NCBI GenBank assembly: GCA_002169865.1 | Contig: NHIC01000010.1 | Location: 84,353-116,990, forward strand | Length of the DNA stretch: 32,638 bases | From: Flavobacteriaceae bacterium TMED179 | Lineage (GTDB): Bacteria > Bacteroidota > Bacteroidia > Flavobacteriales > Flavobacteriaceae | Direction of reading: 5' to 3' | Shown: positions 1 through 10,251 of the stretch, piece after piece | Position numbering within the stretch: position 1 is the stretch's first letter | Layout of the letters: each line of letters starts with the position of its first letter | Made by a program: the position numbers and the translations under genes | The notes under the pieces: model-generated | Databases searched by the model: none | What the model was told of the DNA's origin: nothing | Seen by the model: only the letters and a program-made list of their open reading frames with translations

Positions 1-1809
1 CTTCGTGTGTTGGATGGACTTGTTTTTTTATTTTCAGCTGTTGATGGTGTAGAGCCACAATCAGAAACTAATTGGAGGTTAGCAGATAATTATAGAGTCC
101 CTCGTATTGGATTTGTCAATAAAATGGACCGCCAAGGAGCAAATTTCTTGAACGTAAGTTCTCAAGTTAGAGAAATGTTAAAATCAAATGCTGTCCCAAT
201 TGTACTCAACATTGGAGAAGAAGAAGATTTTAAGGGTATTGTTGATTTGGTCACTAACAAAGCAATTGTATGGCATGATGATAAATATGGATCAACTTTT
301 GATGAAGTACCTATACCCGAAGATATGTTGGGCGAAGTTGATAAGTATAGAGCGGAGTTAATCGAGGCTGTGGCTGAGTACGATGAAAATTTACTTGAAA
401 AATTTTTCGAAGACCCTGAATCGATTAGTCCAGATGAAATTCATAAAGCACTCCGTGCGGCAACACAAGACATGAGTATTATCCCTATGATTTGTGGTTC
501 TTCTTTCAAAAATAAAGGAGTTCAATTTCTGTTGGATGCCGTCTGTCGTTATTTACCCTCTCCAGAAGACAAAGAGGCTATTGTAGGAACTAATCCAAAC
601 AATGGAGAAGAGATTGCCCGCAAGCCGTCGGTTAATGATCCATTTTCAGCTTTAGCATTTAAAATTGCAACTGATCCTTTTGTTGGGCGTTTAGCTTTTT
701 TTCGTGCATATTCTGGACGTCTAGATGCTGGATCATATGTGTTAAATAATAGATCTGGAAATAAAGAACGTATATCAAGAATTTACCAAATGCATTCCAA
801 CAAACAAAATGCAATCGAATTTATCGAGGCAGGAGATATCGGAGCGGCTGTTGGTTTTAAAGATATAAAAACAGGTGATACACTATCAGCTGAAAAAGCC
901 CCTATTGTTCTAGAAAGTATGGACTTCCCAGATCCTGTTATTGGTATTGCAGTTGAACCAAAAACCAAAGCAGATGTTGATAAACTTGGGATGGCTTTAG
1001 CAAAGTTAGCTGAGGAAGACCCTACCTTTCAAGTAAAAACAGACGAAGCCTCTGGACAAACTATCATATCAGGAATGGGAGAATTACACCTAGATATCAT
1101 CACTGATCGTCTAAAGAGAGAATTTAAAGTTGAAATTAATCAAGGTAAACCCCAAGTAGAGTATAAAGAAGCACTTACAGCACAAGCTAAACATCGAGAA
1201 GTTTATAAAAAACAAACTGGAGGTAGAGGAAAATTTGCAGATATTGTATTTACCATTGAACCAGGTGACGAAGGGAAACCCGGTTTAGATTTTATTAATG
1301 AAATTAAAGGAGGTAATGTACCAAAAGAATATATCCCATCTGTAGAAAAAGGATTCAGGGAAGCAATGAATAATGGTCCTCTTGCAGGGTTTGAATTAGA
1401 CTCGATGAAGATTACTTTACATGATGGCTCTTTTCACCCAGTGGATTCTGATTCCTTGTCATTTGAACTTGCAGCAAAATTGGGTTTTAAAGAATCGGCT
1501 AAATCTTCACATCCTGTAATAATGGAACCAATCATGAAATTAGAAGCATTAACTCCTGAAGAAAATATGGGAGACATAGTTGGAGATTTAAATCGACGTC
1601 GAGGTCAGGTAAACTCTATGGATGACCGTGCTGGATCAAAGGTTGTGAAAGCTGAAGTTCCGTTATCTGAAATGTTCGGATATGTAACATCACTTAGGAC
1701 GCTATCTTCAGGACGTGCAACTTCTACAATGGAATTTTCACATTATGCTGAAACACCATCTAATATTTCGGAAGGAGTCATATCAGAAGTAAATGGAAAT
1801 AAAGAATAA
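1..1809 (+). CDS. fusA: Elongation factor G, 5' end cut by the window
   Basis: EF-G is the cytoplasmic GTPase that drives tRNA-mRNA translocation and, with ribosome recycling factor, splits ribosomes. The frame is open from base 1, so about 100 N-terminal residues, including the P-loop and most of switch I, lie outside the window; 602 residues remain. The visible part opens late in the G domain ([18 protein letters not shown]), with the G4 motif NKMD near residue 40. It continues through domain II, the domain III core ([10 protein letters not shown]), and domains IV and V ([17 protein letters not shown]). Family length is about 700, so the C-terminus is intact. It ends 11 bases before rpsJ and probably shares its transcript; no tuf gene lies between them. 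Confidence 0.98.
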   Translation, partial: LRVLDGLVFLFSAVDGVEPQSETNWRLADNYRVPRIGFVNKMDRQGANFLNVSSQVREMLKSNAVPIVLNIGEEEDFKGIVDLVTNKAIVWHDDKYGSTFDEVPIPEDMLGEVDKYRAELIEAVAEYDENLLEKFFEDPESISPDEIHKALRAATQDMSIIPMICGSSFKNKGVQFLLDAVCRYLPSPEDKEAIVGTNPNNGEEIARKPSVNDPFSALAFKIATDPFVGRLAFFRAYSGRLDAGSYVLNNRSGNKERISRIYQMHSNKQNAIEFIEAGDIGAAVGFKDIKTGDTLSAEKAPIVLESMDFPDPVIGIAVEPKTKADVDKLGMALAKLAEEDPTFQVKTDEASGQTIISGMGELHLDIITDRLKREFKVEINQGKPQVEYKEALTAQAKHREVYKKQTGGRGKFADIVFTIEPGDEGKPGLDFINEIKGGNVPKEYIPSVEKGFREAMNNGPLAGFELDSMKITLHDGSFHPVDSDSLSFELAAKLGFKESAKSSHPVIMEPIMKLEALTPEENMGDIVGDLNRRRGQVNSMDDRAGSKVVKAEVPLSEMFGYVTSLRTLSSGRATSTMEFSHYAETPSNISEGVISEVNGNKE

Positions 1810-1820
1810 AGAGGAATCTC

Positions 1821-2126
1821 ATGAGCCAAAAAATTAGAATCAAATTAAAATCATACGATTACAATCTTGTTGATAAATCAGCTGATAAAATCGTAAAAAC
1901 AGTTAAAACTACTGGGGCTGTTGTCACGGGTCCGATTCCGTTACCAACTCATAAGAAAATTTTTACTGTTTTAAGATCTCCTCATGTAAACAAAAAGTCC
2001 CGTGAACAATTTAAATTGTCTTCATACAAAAGACTTTTAGATATTTATAGTTCGTCATCTAAAACGATTGATGCTTTAATGAAGTTGGAATTACCAAGTG
2101 GGGTAGAAGTAGAAATAAAAGTATAA
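1821..2126 (+). CDS. rpsJ: 30S ribosomal protein S10
   Basis: S10 is a small-subunit head protein; in other bacteria it also partners NusB in antitermination. The 101-residue product has the family signature [10 protein letters not shown] followed by [14 protein letters not shown] around residues 35-65, and full family length. It is the first ribosomal gene of the fused S10-spc-alpha cluster and starts 11 bases after fusA. There is no room between them for an S10-type leader, so any L4-style feedback seen in E. coli is not visible here. The ATG is preceded by AGGAATCTC; A/T-rich contexts without Shine-Dalgarno are the rule elsewhere in the cluster. Confidence 0.98.
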   Translation: MSQKIRIKLKSYDYNLVDKSADKIVKTVKTTGAVVTGPIPLPTHKKIFTVLRSPHVNKKSREQFKLSSYKRLLDIYSSSSKTIDALMKLELPSGVEVEIKV

Positions 2127-2156
2127 TTATTAAATAAGCAATATAATAAATAAATT

Positions 2157-2774
2157 ATGTCTGGGTTAATAGGAAAAAAAATCGGTATGACCAGCCTTTT
2201 TGAAAGTAATGGGAAAAACATTCCTTGTACTGTATTAGAGGTTGGGCCATGTGTGGTTACCCAAGTCAGGACCAATAAGATCGACGGGTATGAAGCGATT
2301 CAGCTTGGTTTCGATGAGAAGCCAGAAAAGAAAGTGTCTAAGTCAGATAAGGGACATTTTTCAAAAGCTAATGTGAAGTCTAAAAACAAGCTTTTCGAAT
2401 TTAGAAATTTTGATCAAGAGTTAAATTTAGGTGATACAATTACAGTAGAGCATTTCCAAGAAGGAGACTTTGTTGATATTTCTGGAACTTCAAAAGGAAA
2501 AGGATTTCAAGGTGTAGTAAAACGTCACGGTTTTGCGGGAGTTGGTCAATCTACTCACGGGCAACATAATAGATTACGTGCACCTGGATCTATTGGTGCA
2601 GCATCATACCCAGCACGTGTTTTTAAAGGAATGCGTATGGCTGGACAAATGGGAAATAGTAAAGTTAAAGTGCTAAACTTAAGGGTCATAAAAGTGGTAC
2701 CTGAAAAAAACCTTCTTATAGTCAGAGGCTGTGTTCCGGGACATAAAAATGCATATGTAATAGTTCAAAAATAA
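2157..2774 (+). CDS. rplC: 50S ribosomal protein L3
   Basis: L3 is a primary 23S rRNA binder whose long loop approaches the peptidyl transferase centre. The 205-residue product starts with the typical [10 protein letters not shown] and has the conserved loop region [16 protein letters not shown] and GMRMAGQMG at about residues 135-170. The 30-base gap before it is only A/T-rich and has no hairpin. Its TAA stop overlaps the rplD start (TAATG) by one base, which suggests translational coupling. Confidence 0.98.
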   Translation: MSGLIGKKIGMTSLFESNGKNIPCTVLEVGPCVVTQVRTNKIDGYEAIQLGFDEKPEKKVSKSDKGHFSKANVKSKNKLFEFRNFDQELNLGDTITVEHFQEGDFVDISGTSKGKGFQGVVKRHGFAGVGQSTHGQHNRLRAPGSIGAASYPARVFKGMRMAGQMGNSKVKVLNLRVIKVVPEKNLLIVRGCVPGHKNAYVIVQK

Positions 2775-3409
2775 TGGAATTAAAAGTACTTAACATCAAA
2801 GGAAAAGAGACTGGCAGAAAGGTGAAACTTAATGCTGCTGTTTTTGGAATAAAACCGAACGATCACGCTATTTATCTAGATGTTAAATCACATCTTGCAA
2901 ATAGACGTCAAGGAACTCACAAATCTAAGGAGCGTTCAGAAATTAAAGGAAGTACTCGAAAGATTAAAAAACAAAAAGGTACTGGTTCTGCTCGTGCGGG
3001 TAGCATCAAAAATCCTATTTTTAGAGGAGGGGGTAGAGTATTTGGCCCTTCACCTAGAGATTATAGTCAAAAAATTAATAAGAAGGTAAAACGTTTGGCC
3101 CGAAAATCTGCCTTAAGTATAAAAGCCAAAGAGAATTCAATAGTCGTATTAGAAGATTTCAAATTAGATAAGCCTCAAACAAAAGATTATTTAAAAATCC
3201 TTGAATCGCTTGGTCTTGCAGAGAAAAAAAGCTTATTGGTCTTGGCTGAATTGAATAAAAATGTATATTTGTCATCACGTAATTTAGAAAATTCTAAAGT
3301 TGTAACAAACTCAGAACTAAATACTTATGGAATATCAAATGCCAATAATTTAATTATATCTGAACCTGCGATTGCGGGAATTGAATCACTTTTGAATCGT
3401 TACCCATGA
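2774..3409 (+). CDS. rplD: 50S ribosomal protein L4
   Basis: L4 binds 23S rRNA domain I and lines the exit tunnel with an extended loop. The 211-residue product carries that loop at about residues 42-100 (RQGTHKSKERSEI, KQKGTGSARAGS, GGGRVFGPSPRDY). The start overlaps the rplC stop by one base and its stop overlaps the rplW start by four (ATGA), so translation of L3, L4 and L23 is probably coupled. In gammaproteobacteria L4 represses this operon; no leader for that is visible here. Confidence 0.98.
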   Translation: MELKVLNIKGKETGRKVKLNAAVFGIKPNDHAIYLDVKSHLANRRQGTHKSKERSEIKGSTRKIKKQKGTGSARAGSIKNPIFRGGGRVFGPSPRDYSQKINKKVKRLARKSALSIKAKENSIVVLEDFKLDKPQTKDYLKILESLGLAEKKSLLVLAELNKNVYLSSRNLENSKVVTNSELNTYGISNANNLIISEPAIAGIESLLNRYP

Positions 3410-3696
3410 GAATATTAATAAAACCAATTATTTCAGAAAAAGCTACTTTAAGTAGTGATCTCTATAATAAATTTTCTTTTTTGGTAGATCCAAGGGCAAA
3501 TAAAATTGAGATCAAAAAAGCTGTAGAGAATATTTATGATGTTAAGGTAGATAATGTTAGTACACTCAATTATGGTCCTAAGCGAAAAATTCGTTATACT
3601 AAAACTGGGATTCAAAAAGGTAAAACTAATGCTAGAAAAAAAGCCATTGTACAATTGGCAGAGGGAAGTTCAATAGATTTTTATAGTAATTTATAA
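3406..3696 (+). CDS. rplW: 50S ribosomal protein L23
   Basis: L23 sits at the tunnel exit and is the docking site for trigger factor and the signal recognition particle (Ffh is encoded at 23596-24924). The 96-residue product begins with the family pattern ILIKPIISEKAT and has the central KIEIKKAVENIYDVKVDNVST block. The start overlaps the rplD stop by four bases. Length and order match the standard S10 operon. Confidence 0.97.
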   Translation: MRILIKPIISEKATLSSDLYNKFSFLVDPRANKIEIKKAVENIYDVKVDNVSTLNYGPKRKIRYTKTGIQKGKTNARKKAIVQLAEGSSIDFYSNL

Positions 3697-3705
3697 TTTC
3701 GTTAG

Positions 3706-4530
3706 ATGTCTGTAAGAAAATTAAAACCTATAACTCCAGCTCAGCGATTTAGAATAGTAAATGGATTCGAAGCTATAACCACTGACAAGCCCGAAAAGAG
3801 TTTATTAGAACCTAACAAAAGATCGGGAGGGAGGAACAACAAAGGCAAAATGACAACACGACATATCGGTGGAGGTCATAAAAAAAGATATCGTGTTATC
3901 GATTTCAAAAGAAATAAATTTGATGTCACAGCAGAAGTTAAATCTATTGAGTACGATCCTAATCGAACTGCATTTATTGCTTTATTAGAATATAAAGATG
4001 GTGAGAAAAAATACATTATTGCGCCTAATGGGCTTTCAGTAGGCCAAACTATTAGTGCTGGGAAAAATGCAACTCCTGAAATTGGGAATGCACTATACTT
4101 ATCTGACATACCTTTAGGTACAGTAATATCTTGTATTGAATTAGCCCCTGGCAAGGGAGCGTCAATTGCAAGAAGCGCAGGGGCTTTTGCACAACTTATG
4201 GCCCGAGAAGGAAAATTTGCAACGATAAAACTTCCTTCGGGTGAGACTCGTTTAATATTAGTAACATGTATGGCAGTAATAGGAGCAGTGTCTAACTCTG
4301 ATCATCAGTTACTAGTCTCTGGTAAAGCTGGACGCTCCAGATGGTTAGGTAGACGACCTCGAACACGACCTGTAGCTATGAATCCCGTTGACCATCCGAT
4401 GGGTGGTGGAGAAGGACGTGCTTCTGGAGGACACCCAAGATCACGTAACGGTATTCCTGCAAAAGGTTTTAGAACACGATCAAAAACGAAATCAAGTAAT
4501 AAGTTCATTATTGAACGAAGAAAAAAATAA
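3706..4530 (+). CDS. rplB: 50S ribosomal protein L2
   Basis: L2 is a primary 23S rRNA binder needed for subunit association and an active peptidyl transferase centre. The 274-residue product is full length: an N-terminal OB-like domain (about residues 40-125), an SH3-like domain (about 130-200), and the strongly conserved C-terminal tail with [19 protein letters not shown] near 225-245, which includes the invariant histidine. It lies 9 bases after rplW and 6 before rpsS. Confidence 0.98.
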   Translation: MSVRKLKPITPAQRFRIVNGFEAITTDKPEKSLLEPNKRSGGRNNKGKMTTRHIGGGHKKRYRVIDFKRNKFDVTAEVKSIEYDPNRTAFIALLEYKDGEKKYIIAPNGLSVGQTISAGKNATPEIGNALYLSDIPLGTVISCIELAPGKGASIARSAGAFAQLMAREGKFATIKLPSGETRLILVTCMAVIGAVSNSDHQLLVSGKAGRSRWLGRRPRTRPVAMNPVDHPMGGGEGRASGGHPRSRNGIPAKGFRTRSKTKSSNKFIIERRKK

Positions 4531-4536
4531 GATATT

Positions 4537-4815
4537 ATGGCTCGTTCATTAAAAAAAGGACCTTATGTTCATCACAGTTTAGAAAAGAAAGTGTTGAAAA
4601 ATACCGAATCAAATAAAAAAACAGTGATAAAAACATGGTCTCGTGCTTCGTTAATAACTCCTGACTTTGTAGGTCAAACTTTTGGTGTTCATAATGGGAA
4701 AACTTTTGTTCCAGTATACATAACTGAAAATATGGTAGGGCACAAGCTTGGAGAATTTTCGTCAACACGAAATTATAGAGGGCATGCAGGGAATAAAAAC
4801 AAGGGTAATAAATAA
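4537..4815 (+). CDS. rpsS: 30S ribosomal protein S19
   Basis: S19 forms a head complex with S13 (gene at 12614) near the A-site tRNA and the intersubunit bridges. The 92-residue product has the family start [10 protein letters not shown] and the C-terminal signature [18 protein letters not shown]. Standard length and position between L2 and L22. Confidence 0.98.
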   Translation: MARSLKKGPYVHHSLEKKVLKNTESNKKTVIKTWSRASLITPDFVGQTFGVHNGKTFVPVYITENMVGHKLGEFSSTRNYRGHAGNKNKGNK

Positions 4816-4822
4816 AAGCTTT

Positions 4823-5227
4823 ATGGGAAATCGTAAAAGACAATCCGCTCAAGCACTTAAAGAAGTAAATAAAATTCTTGCTTTTGCAAAATTAAATAAC
4901 TGTCCGACCTCTCCTCGTAAAATGCGTTTGGTTGCTGATCAGCTAAGAGGTGCATCGATTGAAAAGGCCCTAGCTATATTAAAGTTTAGTTCAAAGGAGG
5001 CCTCTCGACGTCTAGAAAAATTATTATTGTCTGCAATTTCAAATTGGCAATCAAAAAATGAATCTGAAGATGTAGAAAAAGCAAATCTCTTTGTTTCCGA
5101 AATCAGAGTAGATAGTGGTAGCATGTTAAAAAGATTGAGACCAGCTCCACAAGGAAGAGCCCACAGAATTCGGAAACGTTCCAATCACGTGACCTTGGTA
5201 TTGGGATCAAATAACATTGAAGCATAA
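4823..5227 (+). CDS. rplV: 50S ribosomal protein L22
   Basis: L22 contacts all 23S rRNA domains; its beta-hairpin lines the exit tunnel and is a macrolide-resistance hot spot. The frame is open upstream to 4748 inside rpsS, but I chose the ATG at 4823 because the protein then begins [11 protein letters not shown], as related flavobacterial L22 proteins do, and sits 7 bases after rpsS. It encodes 134 residues. Conserved blocks are [15 protein letters not shown] near residue 28 and the tunnel-hairpin and rRNA-binding region ([19 protein letters not shown]) near residues 95-115. Confidence 0.96.
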   Translation: MGNRKRQSAQALKEVNKILAFAKLNNCPTSPRKMRLVADQLRGASIEKALAILKFSSKEASRRLEKLLLSAISNWQSKNESEDVEKANLFVSEIRVDSGSMLKRLRPAPQGRAHRIRKRSNHVTLVLGSNNIEA

Positions 5228-5229
5228 AT

Positions 5230-5952
5230 ATGGGACAGAAAACAAATCCAATTGGAAATCGATTAGGAATCATCAGAGGATGGGACTCAAATTGGTATGG
5301 TGGAAGAAGCTATGGTGACAAAATAGCAGAAGACGATAAGATTAGGAAATACATTCATGCTCGCCTCTCTAAGGCAAGTGTTTCTAATGTTATTATTGAG
5401 CGAACGCTCAAAATAATTACAATTACTATAACAACTGCTCGTCCGGGTATAATTATTGGAAAGGCAGGACAAGAGGTCGATAAGCTTAAAGAGGAGCTTC
5501 GAAAGATTACAGATAAAGAAGTTCAAATTAATATTTTTGAAATAAAACGTCCTGAACTAGATGCCCAACTTGTAGGTTCAAGTGTTGCTCGTCAAATTGA
5601 AAGTAGAATATCCTATCGACGTGCTATAAAAATGGCTATTGCTGCAGCAATCCGAATGAATGCTGAAGGGATTAAAATTCAAATATCAGGTCGTTTAAAT
5701 GGAGCTGAAATGGCACGTTCTGAATCTTATAAAGAAGGGCGTATTCCCTTGTCTACATTTCGAGCAGATATTGATTATGCATTGGTCGAAGCTCATACAA
5801 CTTATGGTAGACTCGGAATTAAAGTTTGGATTATGAAGGGAGAAGTCTATGGAAAACGTGAGCTTTCACCTTTAGTGGGAATGTCCAAAAAATCATCACA
5901 AAACTCATCAAATTCTCTTGGACGAAGTGGACGTCAGCGCCGTCGCAAATAA
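5230..5952 (+). CDS. rpsC: 30S ribosomal protein S3
   Basis: S3 is a head protein at the mRNA entry channel with helicase-linked basic residues. The 240-residue product starts [13 protein letters not shown] and has a KH domain with the GIIIGKAG loop near residue 75, then the C-terminal S3 domain ([24 protein letters not shown]). A Ser/Asn- and Arg-rich tail of about 30 residues follows, common in Bacteroidota. It starts 2 bases after the rplV stop. Confidence 0.98.
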   Translation: MGQKTNPIGNRLGIIRGWDSNWYGGRSYGDKIAEDDKIRKYIHARLSKASVSNVIIERTLKIITITITTARPGIIIGKAGQEVDKLKEELRKITDKEVQINIFEIKRPELDAQLVGSSVARQIESRISYRRAIKMAIAAAIRMNAEGIKIQISGRLNGAEMARSESYKEGRIPLSTFRADIDYALVEAHTTYGRLGIKVWIMKGEVYGKRELSPLVGMSKKSSQNSSNSLGRSGRQRRRK

Positions 5953-5963
5953 TTTTATAAGTT

Positions 5964-6383
5964 ATGTTACAACCAAAAAAGACAAAATATCGAAAATCGC
6001 AAAAGGGACGTATGAAAGGCTTCTCTGGAAGGGGTCACCAACTTTCGAATGGTATGTTTGGGATTAAAGCTTTAGACTCTGTATTTATTACTTCGCGTCA
6101 AATTGAAGCTGCTCGTATCGCAGCTACCCGATACATGAAAAGAGAAGGACAACTTTGGATTAAAATTTTCCCAGATAAACCCATTACGAAAAAACCCCTA
6201 GAGGTTCGTATGGGAAAGGGTAAAGGAGCACCAGAATACTTTGTTGCTGTTACTAAGGCTGGGCGTATTATATTTGAGGTAGCAGGTGTTTCATACGATG
6301 TAGCTAAAGAAGCATTACGTTTAGCAGCTCAAAAACTTCCAGTCAAAACCAAATTTGTAAAAGCACGAGATTTTGAAGCTTAA
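5964..6383 (+). CDS. rplP: 50S ribosomal protein L16
   Basis: L16 helps shape the A-tRNA binding corridor and is a late assembly protein. The 139-residue product starts [16 protein letters not shown], and has [17 protein letters not shown] and the [15 protein letters not shown] block, which contains the loop arginine that is hydroxylated in some bacteria. Normal length and order after S3. Confidence 0.98.
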   Translation: MLQPKKTKYRKSQKGRMKGFSGRGHQLSNGMFGIKALDSVFITSRQIEAARIAATRYMKREGQLWIKIFPDKPITKKPLEVRMGKGKGAPEYFVAVTKAGRIIFEVAGVSYDVAKEALRLAAQKLPVKTKFVKARDFEA

Positions 6384-6393
6384 TTGAACTACT

Positions 6394-6576
6394 ATGAAAC
6401 AATCAGAAATAAAAAAACTTTCAAAGGAAGATCTTCAAGATAAACTGTCAGAATATAAAAATCAGTTGGATGAATTAAAAATGACTCATACAATTTCACC
6501 TCTTGATAATCCATTACAGATTAAATCAGCACGAAGAGTAATTGCTAGACTTAAAACAGCCCTAAGTAACGAATAA
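6394..6576 (+). CDS. rpmC: 50S ribosomal protein L29
   Basis: L29 is a small two-helix protein next to L23 at the tunnel exit. The 60-residue product has the family pattern of an amphipathic helix (SEIKKLSKEDLQDKL), a NPLQIKSARRVIARLKT signature and a second helix. It lies 10 bases after rplP. Confidence 0.96.
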   Translation: MKQSEIKKLSKEDLQDKLSEYKNQLDELKMTHTISPLDNPLQIKSARRVIARLKTALSNE

Positions 6577-6585
6577 GAAATACAC

Positions 6586-6843
6586 ATGGAATCAAGAAAT
6601 ATTAGAAAAGAAAGAGTCGGTATTGTAACCAGCAATAAAATGGAAAAATCCATTGTAGTTTCAGAGATTAAACGGGTTAAACACTCTATGTATGGAAAAT
6701 TCGTTTTGAAAACTAAAAAATACGTAGCACATGATGAAAAAAATGATTGCAACATAGGGGATACAGTAAAAATTATGGAAACAAGACCTGTTAGTAAATC
6801 TAAATGTTGGAGAATGATAGAAATAATAGAAAGAGCAAAATAA
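6586..6843 (+). CDS. rpsQ: 30S ribosomal protein S17
   Basis: S17 is an OB-fold protein that binds 16S rRNA early in assembly. The 85-residue product has the typical [17 protein letters not shown] start and [19 protein letters not shown] near residues 55-75, the family signature. It ends 1 base before the rplN ATG. Confidence 0.97.
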   Translation: MESRNIRKERVGIVTSNKMEKSIVVSEIKRVKHSMYGKFVLKTKKYVAHDEKNDCNIGDTVKIMETRPVSKSKCWRMIEIIERAK

Positions 6844-6844
6844 T

Positions 6845-7213
6845 ATGGTACAACAAGAATCCAGACTTAAAGTAGCTGACAATACCGGTGCAAAGGAAGT
6901 ATTAACTATCCGTGTGCTAGGTGGTACAAAAAGACGCTATGCTTCTATTGGGGATAAAATTGTTGTCTCAGTTAAAGAAGCGTCTCCATCTGGAACTGTT
7001 AAGAAAGGTCAGGTATCCACTGCTGTAGTTGTAAGAACACGAAAGGAAGTTCGTCGTCCTGATGGATCTTACATTCGTTTTGATGAAAACGCTTGCGTTC
7101 TTCTTAATCCAACTGGAGAAATGATTGGGACACGGGTTTTTGGACCAGTAGCTCGTGAGCTTCGCGATAAACAGTTTATGAAAATCGTATCACTAGCCCC
7201 TGAGGTTCTTTAA
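6845..7213 (+). CDS. rplN: 50S ribosomal protein L14
   Basis: L14 lies at the subunit interface and takes part in bridges with the small subunit. The 122-residue product is highly conserved: [17 protein letters not shown] at the start, [20 protein letters not shown] at the end, and full length. It starts the spc part of the cluster (L14-L24-L5-S14-S8-L6). Confidence 0.98.
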   Translation: MVQQESRLKVADNTGAKEVLTIRVLGGTKRRYASIGDKIVVSVKEASPSGTVKKGQVSTAVVVRTRKEVRRPDGSYIRFDENACVLLNPTGEMIGTRVFGPVARELRDKQFMKIVSLAPEVL

Positions 7214-7224
7214 TAATTATAAAT

Positions 7225-7539
7225 ATGATGTCAAAAATTAAAATTAAAAAAGGGGACACTGTTCGAGTGATTTCTGGTTCTCAGAAAGGAGCAGAAGGAT
7301 CTGTTTTGACTATTATAAAAGAAAAAAATAAGGCGATTATAGAAGGTGTAAATTTGGTTAAGAAACATAATAAACCAAGTGCACAAAACCCTCAAGGAGG
7401 AATTACAGAAAAAGAAGCACCTATTGACATTTCCAATTTATCTATTTTGACCGCTGACGGAAAAAATACACGTGTGGGTTACAGAATTGAAGATGGAAGT
7501 AAAGTACGTTTCGCTAAAAAAACAGATGAAATAATTTAA
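7225..7539 (+). CDS. rplX: 50S ribosomal protein L24
   Basis: L24 is an assembly initiator that binds 23S rRNA near the tunnel exit. The product of up to 104 residues has an N-terminal KOW motif ([19 protein letters not shown], residues 9-27) and the conserved [12 protein letters not shown]. Two ATGs stand in tandem at 7225 and 7228; the second gives [10 protein letters not shown], closer to related proteins, so the true N-terminus may be one residue shorter. Confidence 0.96.
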   Translation: MMSKIKIKKGDTVRVISGSQKGAEGSVLTIIKEKNKAIIEGVNLVKKHNKPSAQNPQGGITEKEAPIDISNLSILTADGKNTRVGYRIEDGSKVRFAKKTDEII

Positions 7540-7541
7540 TT

Positions 7542-8093
7542 ATGAGTTATACTCCAAGATTAAAACAGGATTACAACGATAGAATCGTTAATAGCTTAAA
7601 AGAAACTTTCAGTTACAAGAGTGTTATGGAGGTTCCTAAATTAAAAAAAATTATACTTAGCAGGGGTGTGGGTGCTGCTGTATCTGACAAAAAATTGATT
7701 GAGTACGCAGTAGATGAATTAACTGCAATTACCGGTCAAAAGGCAGTTCCAACAATTTCTAAGAAAGATGTAGCATCATTTAAGCTTCGAAAAGGAATGC
7801 CTGTAGGTGCTAAGGTTACTTTACGTGGAGAACGTATGTTTGAGTTTTTAGATCGTTTGGTGACTACTGCGCTTCCTAGAGTTCGTGATTTTCAAGGAGT
7901 AAAATCAACTGGTTTTGATGGACGAGGAAATTATACACTAGGTGTAACGGAACAAATAATTTTTCCTGAGATCGATATTGATAAAGTAAATCGAATTAAT
8001 GGAATGGATATCACTTTTGTTACGACATCTCAAACTGACCAAGAAGCAAAATCATTATTAACAGAATTGGGTATACCATTTAAAAAGAATTAA
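7542..8093 (+). CDS. rplE: 50S ribosomal protein L5
   Basis: L5 binds 5S rRNA in the central protuberance and contacts P-site tRNA. The 183-residue product has the signature [17 protein letters not shown] near residues 28-44, [20 protein letters not shown] and [18 protein letters not shown]. It begins 2 bases after rplX and ends 1 base before rpsN. Confidence 0.98.
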   Translation: MSYTPRLKQDYNDRIVNSLKETFSYKSVMEVPKLKKIILSRGVGAAVSDKKLIEYAVDELTAITGQKAVPTISKKDVASFKLRKGMPVGAKVTLRGERMFEFLDRLVTTALPRVRDFQGVKSTGFDGRGNYTLGVTEQIIFPEIDIDKVNRINGMDITFVTTSQTDQEAKSLLTELGIPFKKN

Positions 8094-8094
8094 T

Positions 8095-8364
8095 ATGGCT
8101 AAAGAATCAATGAAAGCACGTGAAGTTAAAAGAGCTAAAACTGTTGCTAAGTATGCTGAAAAACGTAAAGCTCTTAAGGAAGCGGGAGATTATGAAGCAC
8201 TCCAAAAACTTCCTAAAAATGCATCTCCAATTAGAATGCATAATCGTTGTAAACTTACTGGCCGTCCAAAGGGATACATGAGACAGTTTGGAATTTCTCG
8301 TGTAACTTTTCGTGAAATGGCCAATAAAGGTTTAATTCCTGGAGTAACTAAAGCCAGCTGGTAA
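8095..8364 (+). CDS. rpsN: 30S ribosomal protein S14, zinc-free form
   Basis: S14 is a 30S head protein. The 89-residue product has the long insertion that marks the zinc-free (C-) class ([20 protein letters not shown], residues 26-45) and only one cysteine, in the conserved [17 protein letters not shown]; zinc-binding S14 is about 61 residues with a CxxC pair set. It ends with the usual KASW. It lies 1 base after rplE. Confidence 0.97.
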   Translation: MAKESMKAREVKRAKTVAKYAEKRKALKEAGDYEALQKLPKNASPIRMHNRCKLTGRPKGYMRQFGISRVTFREMANKGLIPGVTKASW

Positions 8365-8382
8365 TTTATTATATTAAAAACT

Positions 8383-8784
8383 ATGTTTACAGATCCTATA
8401 GCAGATTATTTGACACGAATTAGAAATGCAAATCGAGCAGGCCACCGTATTGTTGATATTCCAGCATCAAATATTAAAAGAGAAATTACTAAGATTTTGT
8501 ATGACCAAGGTTATATCTTGAGTTATAAGTTTGATGATACATCAAATCATCAGGGAAATATTAAAATAGCATTAAAATATGATAAGCTTACTAAAGAACC
8601 TGTTATAAAAAAACTTCAACGCATTAGTACACCAGGCTTAAGAAAGTATTCAGACTCAGATAGTATTCCAAGAATTTTAAACGGATTGGGAGTATCAATT
8701 GTTTCTACTTCTCAGGGAGTGATGACAGGTAAACAAGCTGCTAAACAAAATGTTGGTGGTGAATTAATTTGTTATGTATATTAA
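8383..8784 (+). CDS. rpsH: 30S ribosomal protein S8
   Basis: S8 binds the 16S central domain; in E. coli it represses the spc operon by binding mRNA near rplE. The 133-residue product starts FTDPIADYLTRIRNA and has the C-terminal signature STSQGVMTGKQAAKQNVGGE. The 18 bases upstream are pure A/T-rich linker. Confidence 0.97.
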   Translation: MFTDPIADYLTRIRNANRAGHRIVDIPASNIKREITKILYDQGYILSYKFDDTSNHQGNIKIALKYDKLTKEPVIKKLQRISTPGLRKYSDSDSIPRILNGLGVSIVSTSQGVMTGKQAAKQNVGGELICYVY

Positions 8785-8796
8785 AAAACACAAGAT

Positions 8797-9339
8797 ATGT
8801 CAAGAATAGGAAATAACCCGATAAATATTCCCGAAGGAGTCACTGTAGAAATTCTACCTTCTAAAATTATTGTAAAAGGTAAACTAGGTGAACTAACACA
8901 AGAATATAGTGGTGTATCAGTTAAAAATGTTGATAATATTATCACTATAACTCGCCTTTCAGAAAGTAAAAAAACCAAATCTAAACACGGTTTGTATAGA
9001 GCTCTAATTGCTAATATGGTTCAGGGTGTTAGCGAAGGCTTTACGAGAGAATTAGAGCTTGTAGGTGTAGGCTATAGAGCCAGTAATCAAGGTCAAAAAC
9101 TAGATCTAGCACTTGGTTTTTCGCACAATATTTTATTTGATATTGCTCCTGAAGTAAAAATTGAGACTGTTTCTGAAAAGGGAAAAAATCCAATCATTAA
9201 ACTTATCTCACACGATAAACAGTTAGTTGGATACGTAGCATCTAAGATTCGATCCTTCAGAAAACCGGAGCCATACAAAGGGAAAGGTGTGAAGTTTGTA
9301 GGTGAATATATAAGAAGAAAAGCGGGTAAATCAGCATAA
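8797..9339 (+). CDS. rplF: 50S ribosomal protein L6
   Basis: L6 lies near the sarcin-ricin loop and is needed for factor binding. The 180-residue product has the two repeated L6 domains, starting SRIGNNPINIPEGV, with the second-domain signature PEPYKGKGVKFVGEYIRRKAGKSA at the C-terminus. Standard length and neighbours. Confidence 0.98.
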   Translation: MSRIGNNPINIPEGVTVEILPSKIIVKGKLGELTQEYSGVSVKNVDNIITITRLSESKKTKSKHGLYRALIANMVQGVSEGFTRELELVGVGYRASNQGQKLDLALGFSHNILFDIAPEVKIETVSEKGKNPIIKLISHDKQLVGYVASKIRSFRKPEPYKGKGVKFVGEYIRRKAGKSA

Positions 9340-9348
9340 TTTAAAATC

Positions 9349-9708
9349 ATGGGATTAACAAAATTAGATCGTAGAAAAAGAATACGAAACAGAATTCGAA
9401 AAATTATAATTGGTACTCCAAGTTTTCCTCGTTTGTCTGTATACAGAAGCAATAGAGAAATTTATGCACAGATTATAGATGACCAAAATGGAAAAACTAT
9501 TATAGCAGCATCTTCTCGTGAGAAGGAAATAACCAATATGAAGTTAGCAGGTAAGATTGAAATCGCGTCTTCAGTTGGAAAAAGAATTGGTGAACTAGCA
9601 TCTAAAGCAGGTCTTTTGGAAGTTAAATTCGATCGTGGAGGCTATTTATATCATGGTAGAGTAAAAGCACTTGCCGAAGGAGCTCGTGAGAGTGGATTAA
9701 AATTTTAA
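9349..9708 (+). CDS. rplR: 50S ribosomal protein L18
   Basis: L18 binds 5S rRNA together with L5 in the central protuberance. The 119-residue product has an Arg/Lys-rich N-terminus (KLDRRKRIRNRIRK), then PRLSVYRSNREIYAQIIDD, and ends in the family FDRGGYLYHGRVKALAEGAR motif. It follows rplF by 9 bases. Confidence 0.97.
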   Translation: MGLTKLDRRKRIRNRIRKIIIGTPSFPRLSVYRSNREIYAQIIDDQNGKTIIAASSREKEITNMKLAGKIEIASSVGKRIGELASKAGLLEVKFDRGGYLYHGRVKALAEGARESGLKF

Positions 9709-9715
9709 TTAGCAT

Positions 9716-10240
9716 ATGTATCAAAATTATAAAAATGTAGAATTAGTAAAGCCTGCTGGTTTAGATTTAAAAGACAGATTAGTTGGTGTACAACGTGTAA
9801 CAAAAGTAACAAAAGGAGGACGTGCATTTGGTTTTTCTGCAATAGTTGTGGTGGGTGACGAAAATGGCGTCGTAGGTCAAGGTCTTGGAAAATCAAAAGA
9901 GGTTTCAGAAGCTATTGCAAAGGCTGTTGAAGATGCAAAAAAAAATTTGATTCGTATCCCTATTGATAAAGGAACATTACCTCATGAACAAAAAGGCAAA
10001 TTTGGTGGAGCTCGTGTGTTTTTAAAACCGGCTTCCGAAGGGACTGGAGTAATAGCTGGAGGAGCAGTACGTGCGGTTTTAGATGCTGTTGGTGTTCATA
10101 ATGTCCTTTCTAAGTCTCAAGGTTCATCTAACCCTCACAATGTTGTCAAAGCAACTTTTGATGCATTGTTACAATTAAGAAATCCTCAACGTATTGCCGA
10201 GCAAAGGGGAATTTCTATCGATAAGGTTTTTAATGGATAA
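9716..10240 (+). CDS. rpsE: 30S ribosomal protein S5
   Basis: S5 is at the mRNA entry site and affects decoding accuracy. The 174-residue product has the N-terminal double-stranded-RNA-binding-like S5 domain ([20 protein letters not shown], residues about 26-45; [15 protein letters not shown]) and the C-terminal domain with [22 protein letters not shown]. It starts 7 bases after rplR. Confidence 0.98.
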   Translation: MYQNYKNVELVKPAGLDLKDRLVGVQRVTKVTKGGRAFGFSAIVVVGDENGVVGQGLGKSKEVSEAIAKAVEDAKKNLIRIPIDKGTLPHEQKGKFGGARVFLKPASEGTGVIAGGAVRAVLDAVGVHNVLSKSQGSSNPHNVVKATFDALLQLRNPQRIAEQRGISIDKVFNG

Positions 10241-10251
10241 CCACATACAAG

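Noticed and set aside
4748-4822. Extended N-terminus of rplV from an in-frame ATG inside rpsS
   Set aside because: The extra residues do not resemble L22 and overlap S19; the ATG at 4823 gives the usual start.
4535-4852. 105-codon antisense ORF over rpsS
   Set aside because: Mirror reading of a conserved ribosomal gene, with no family resemblance and no promoter box.
9093-9452. 119-codon antisense ORF over rplF and rplR
   Set aside because: Fully antisense to conserved genes; explained by codon bias.
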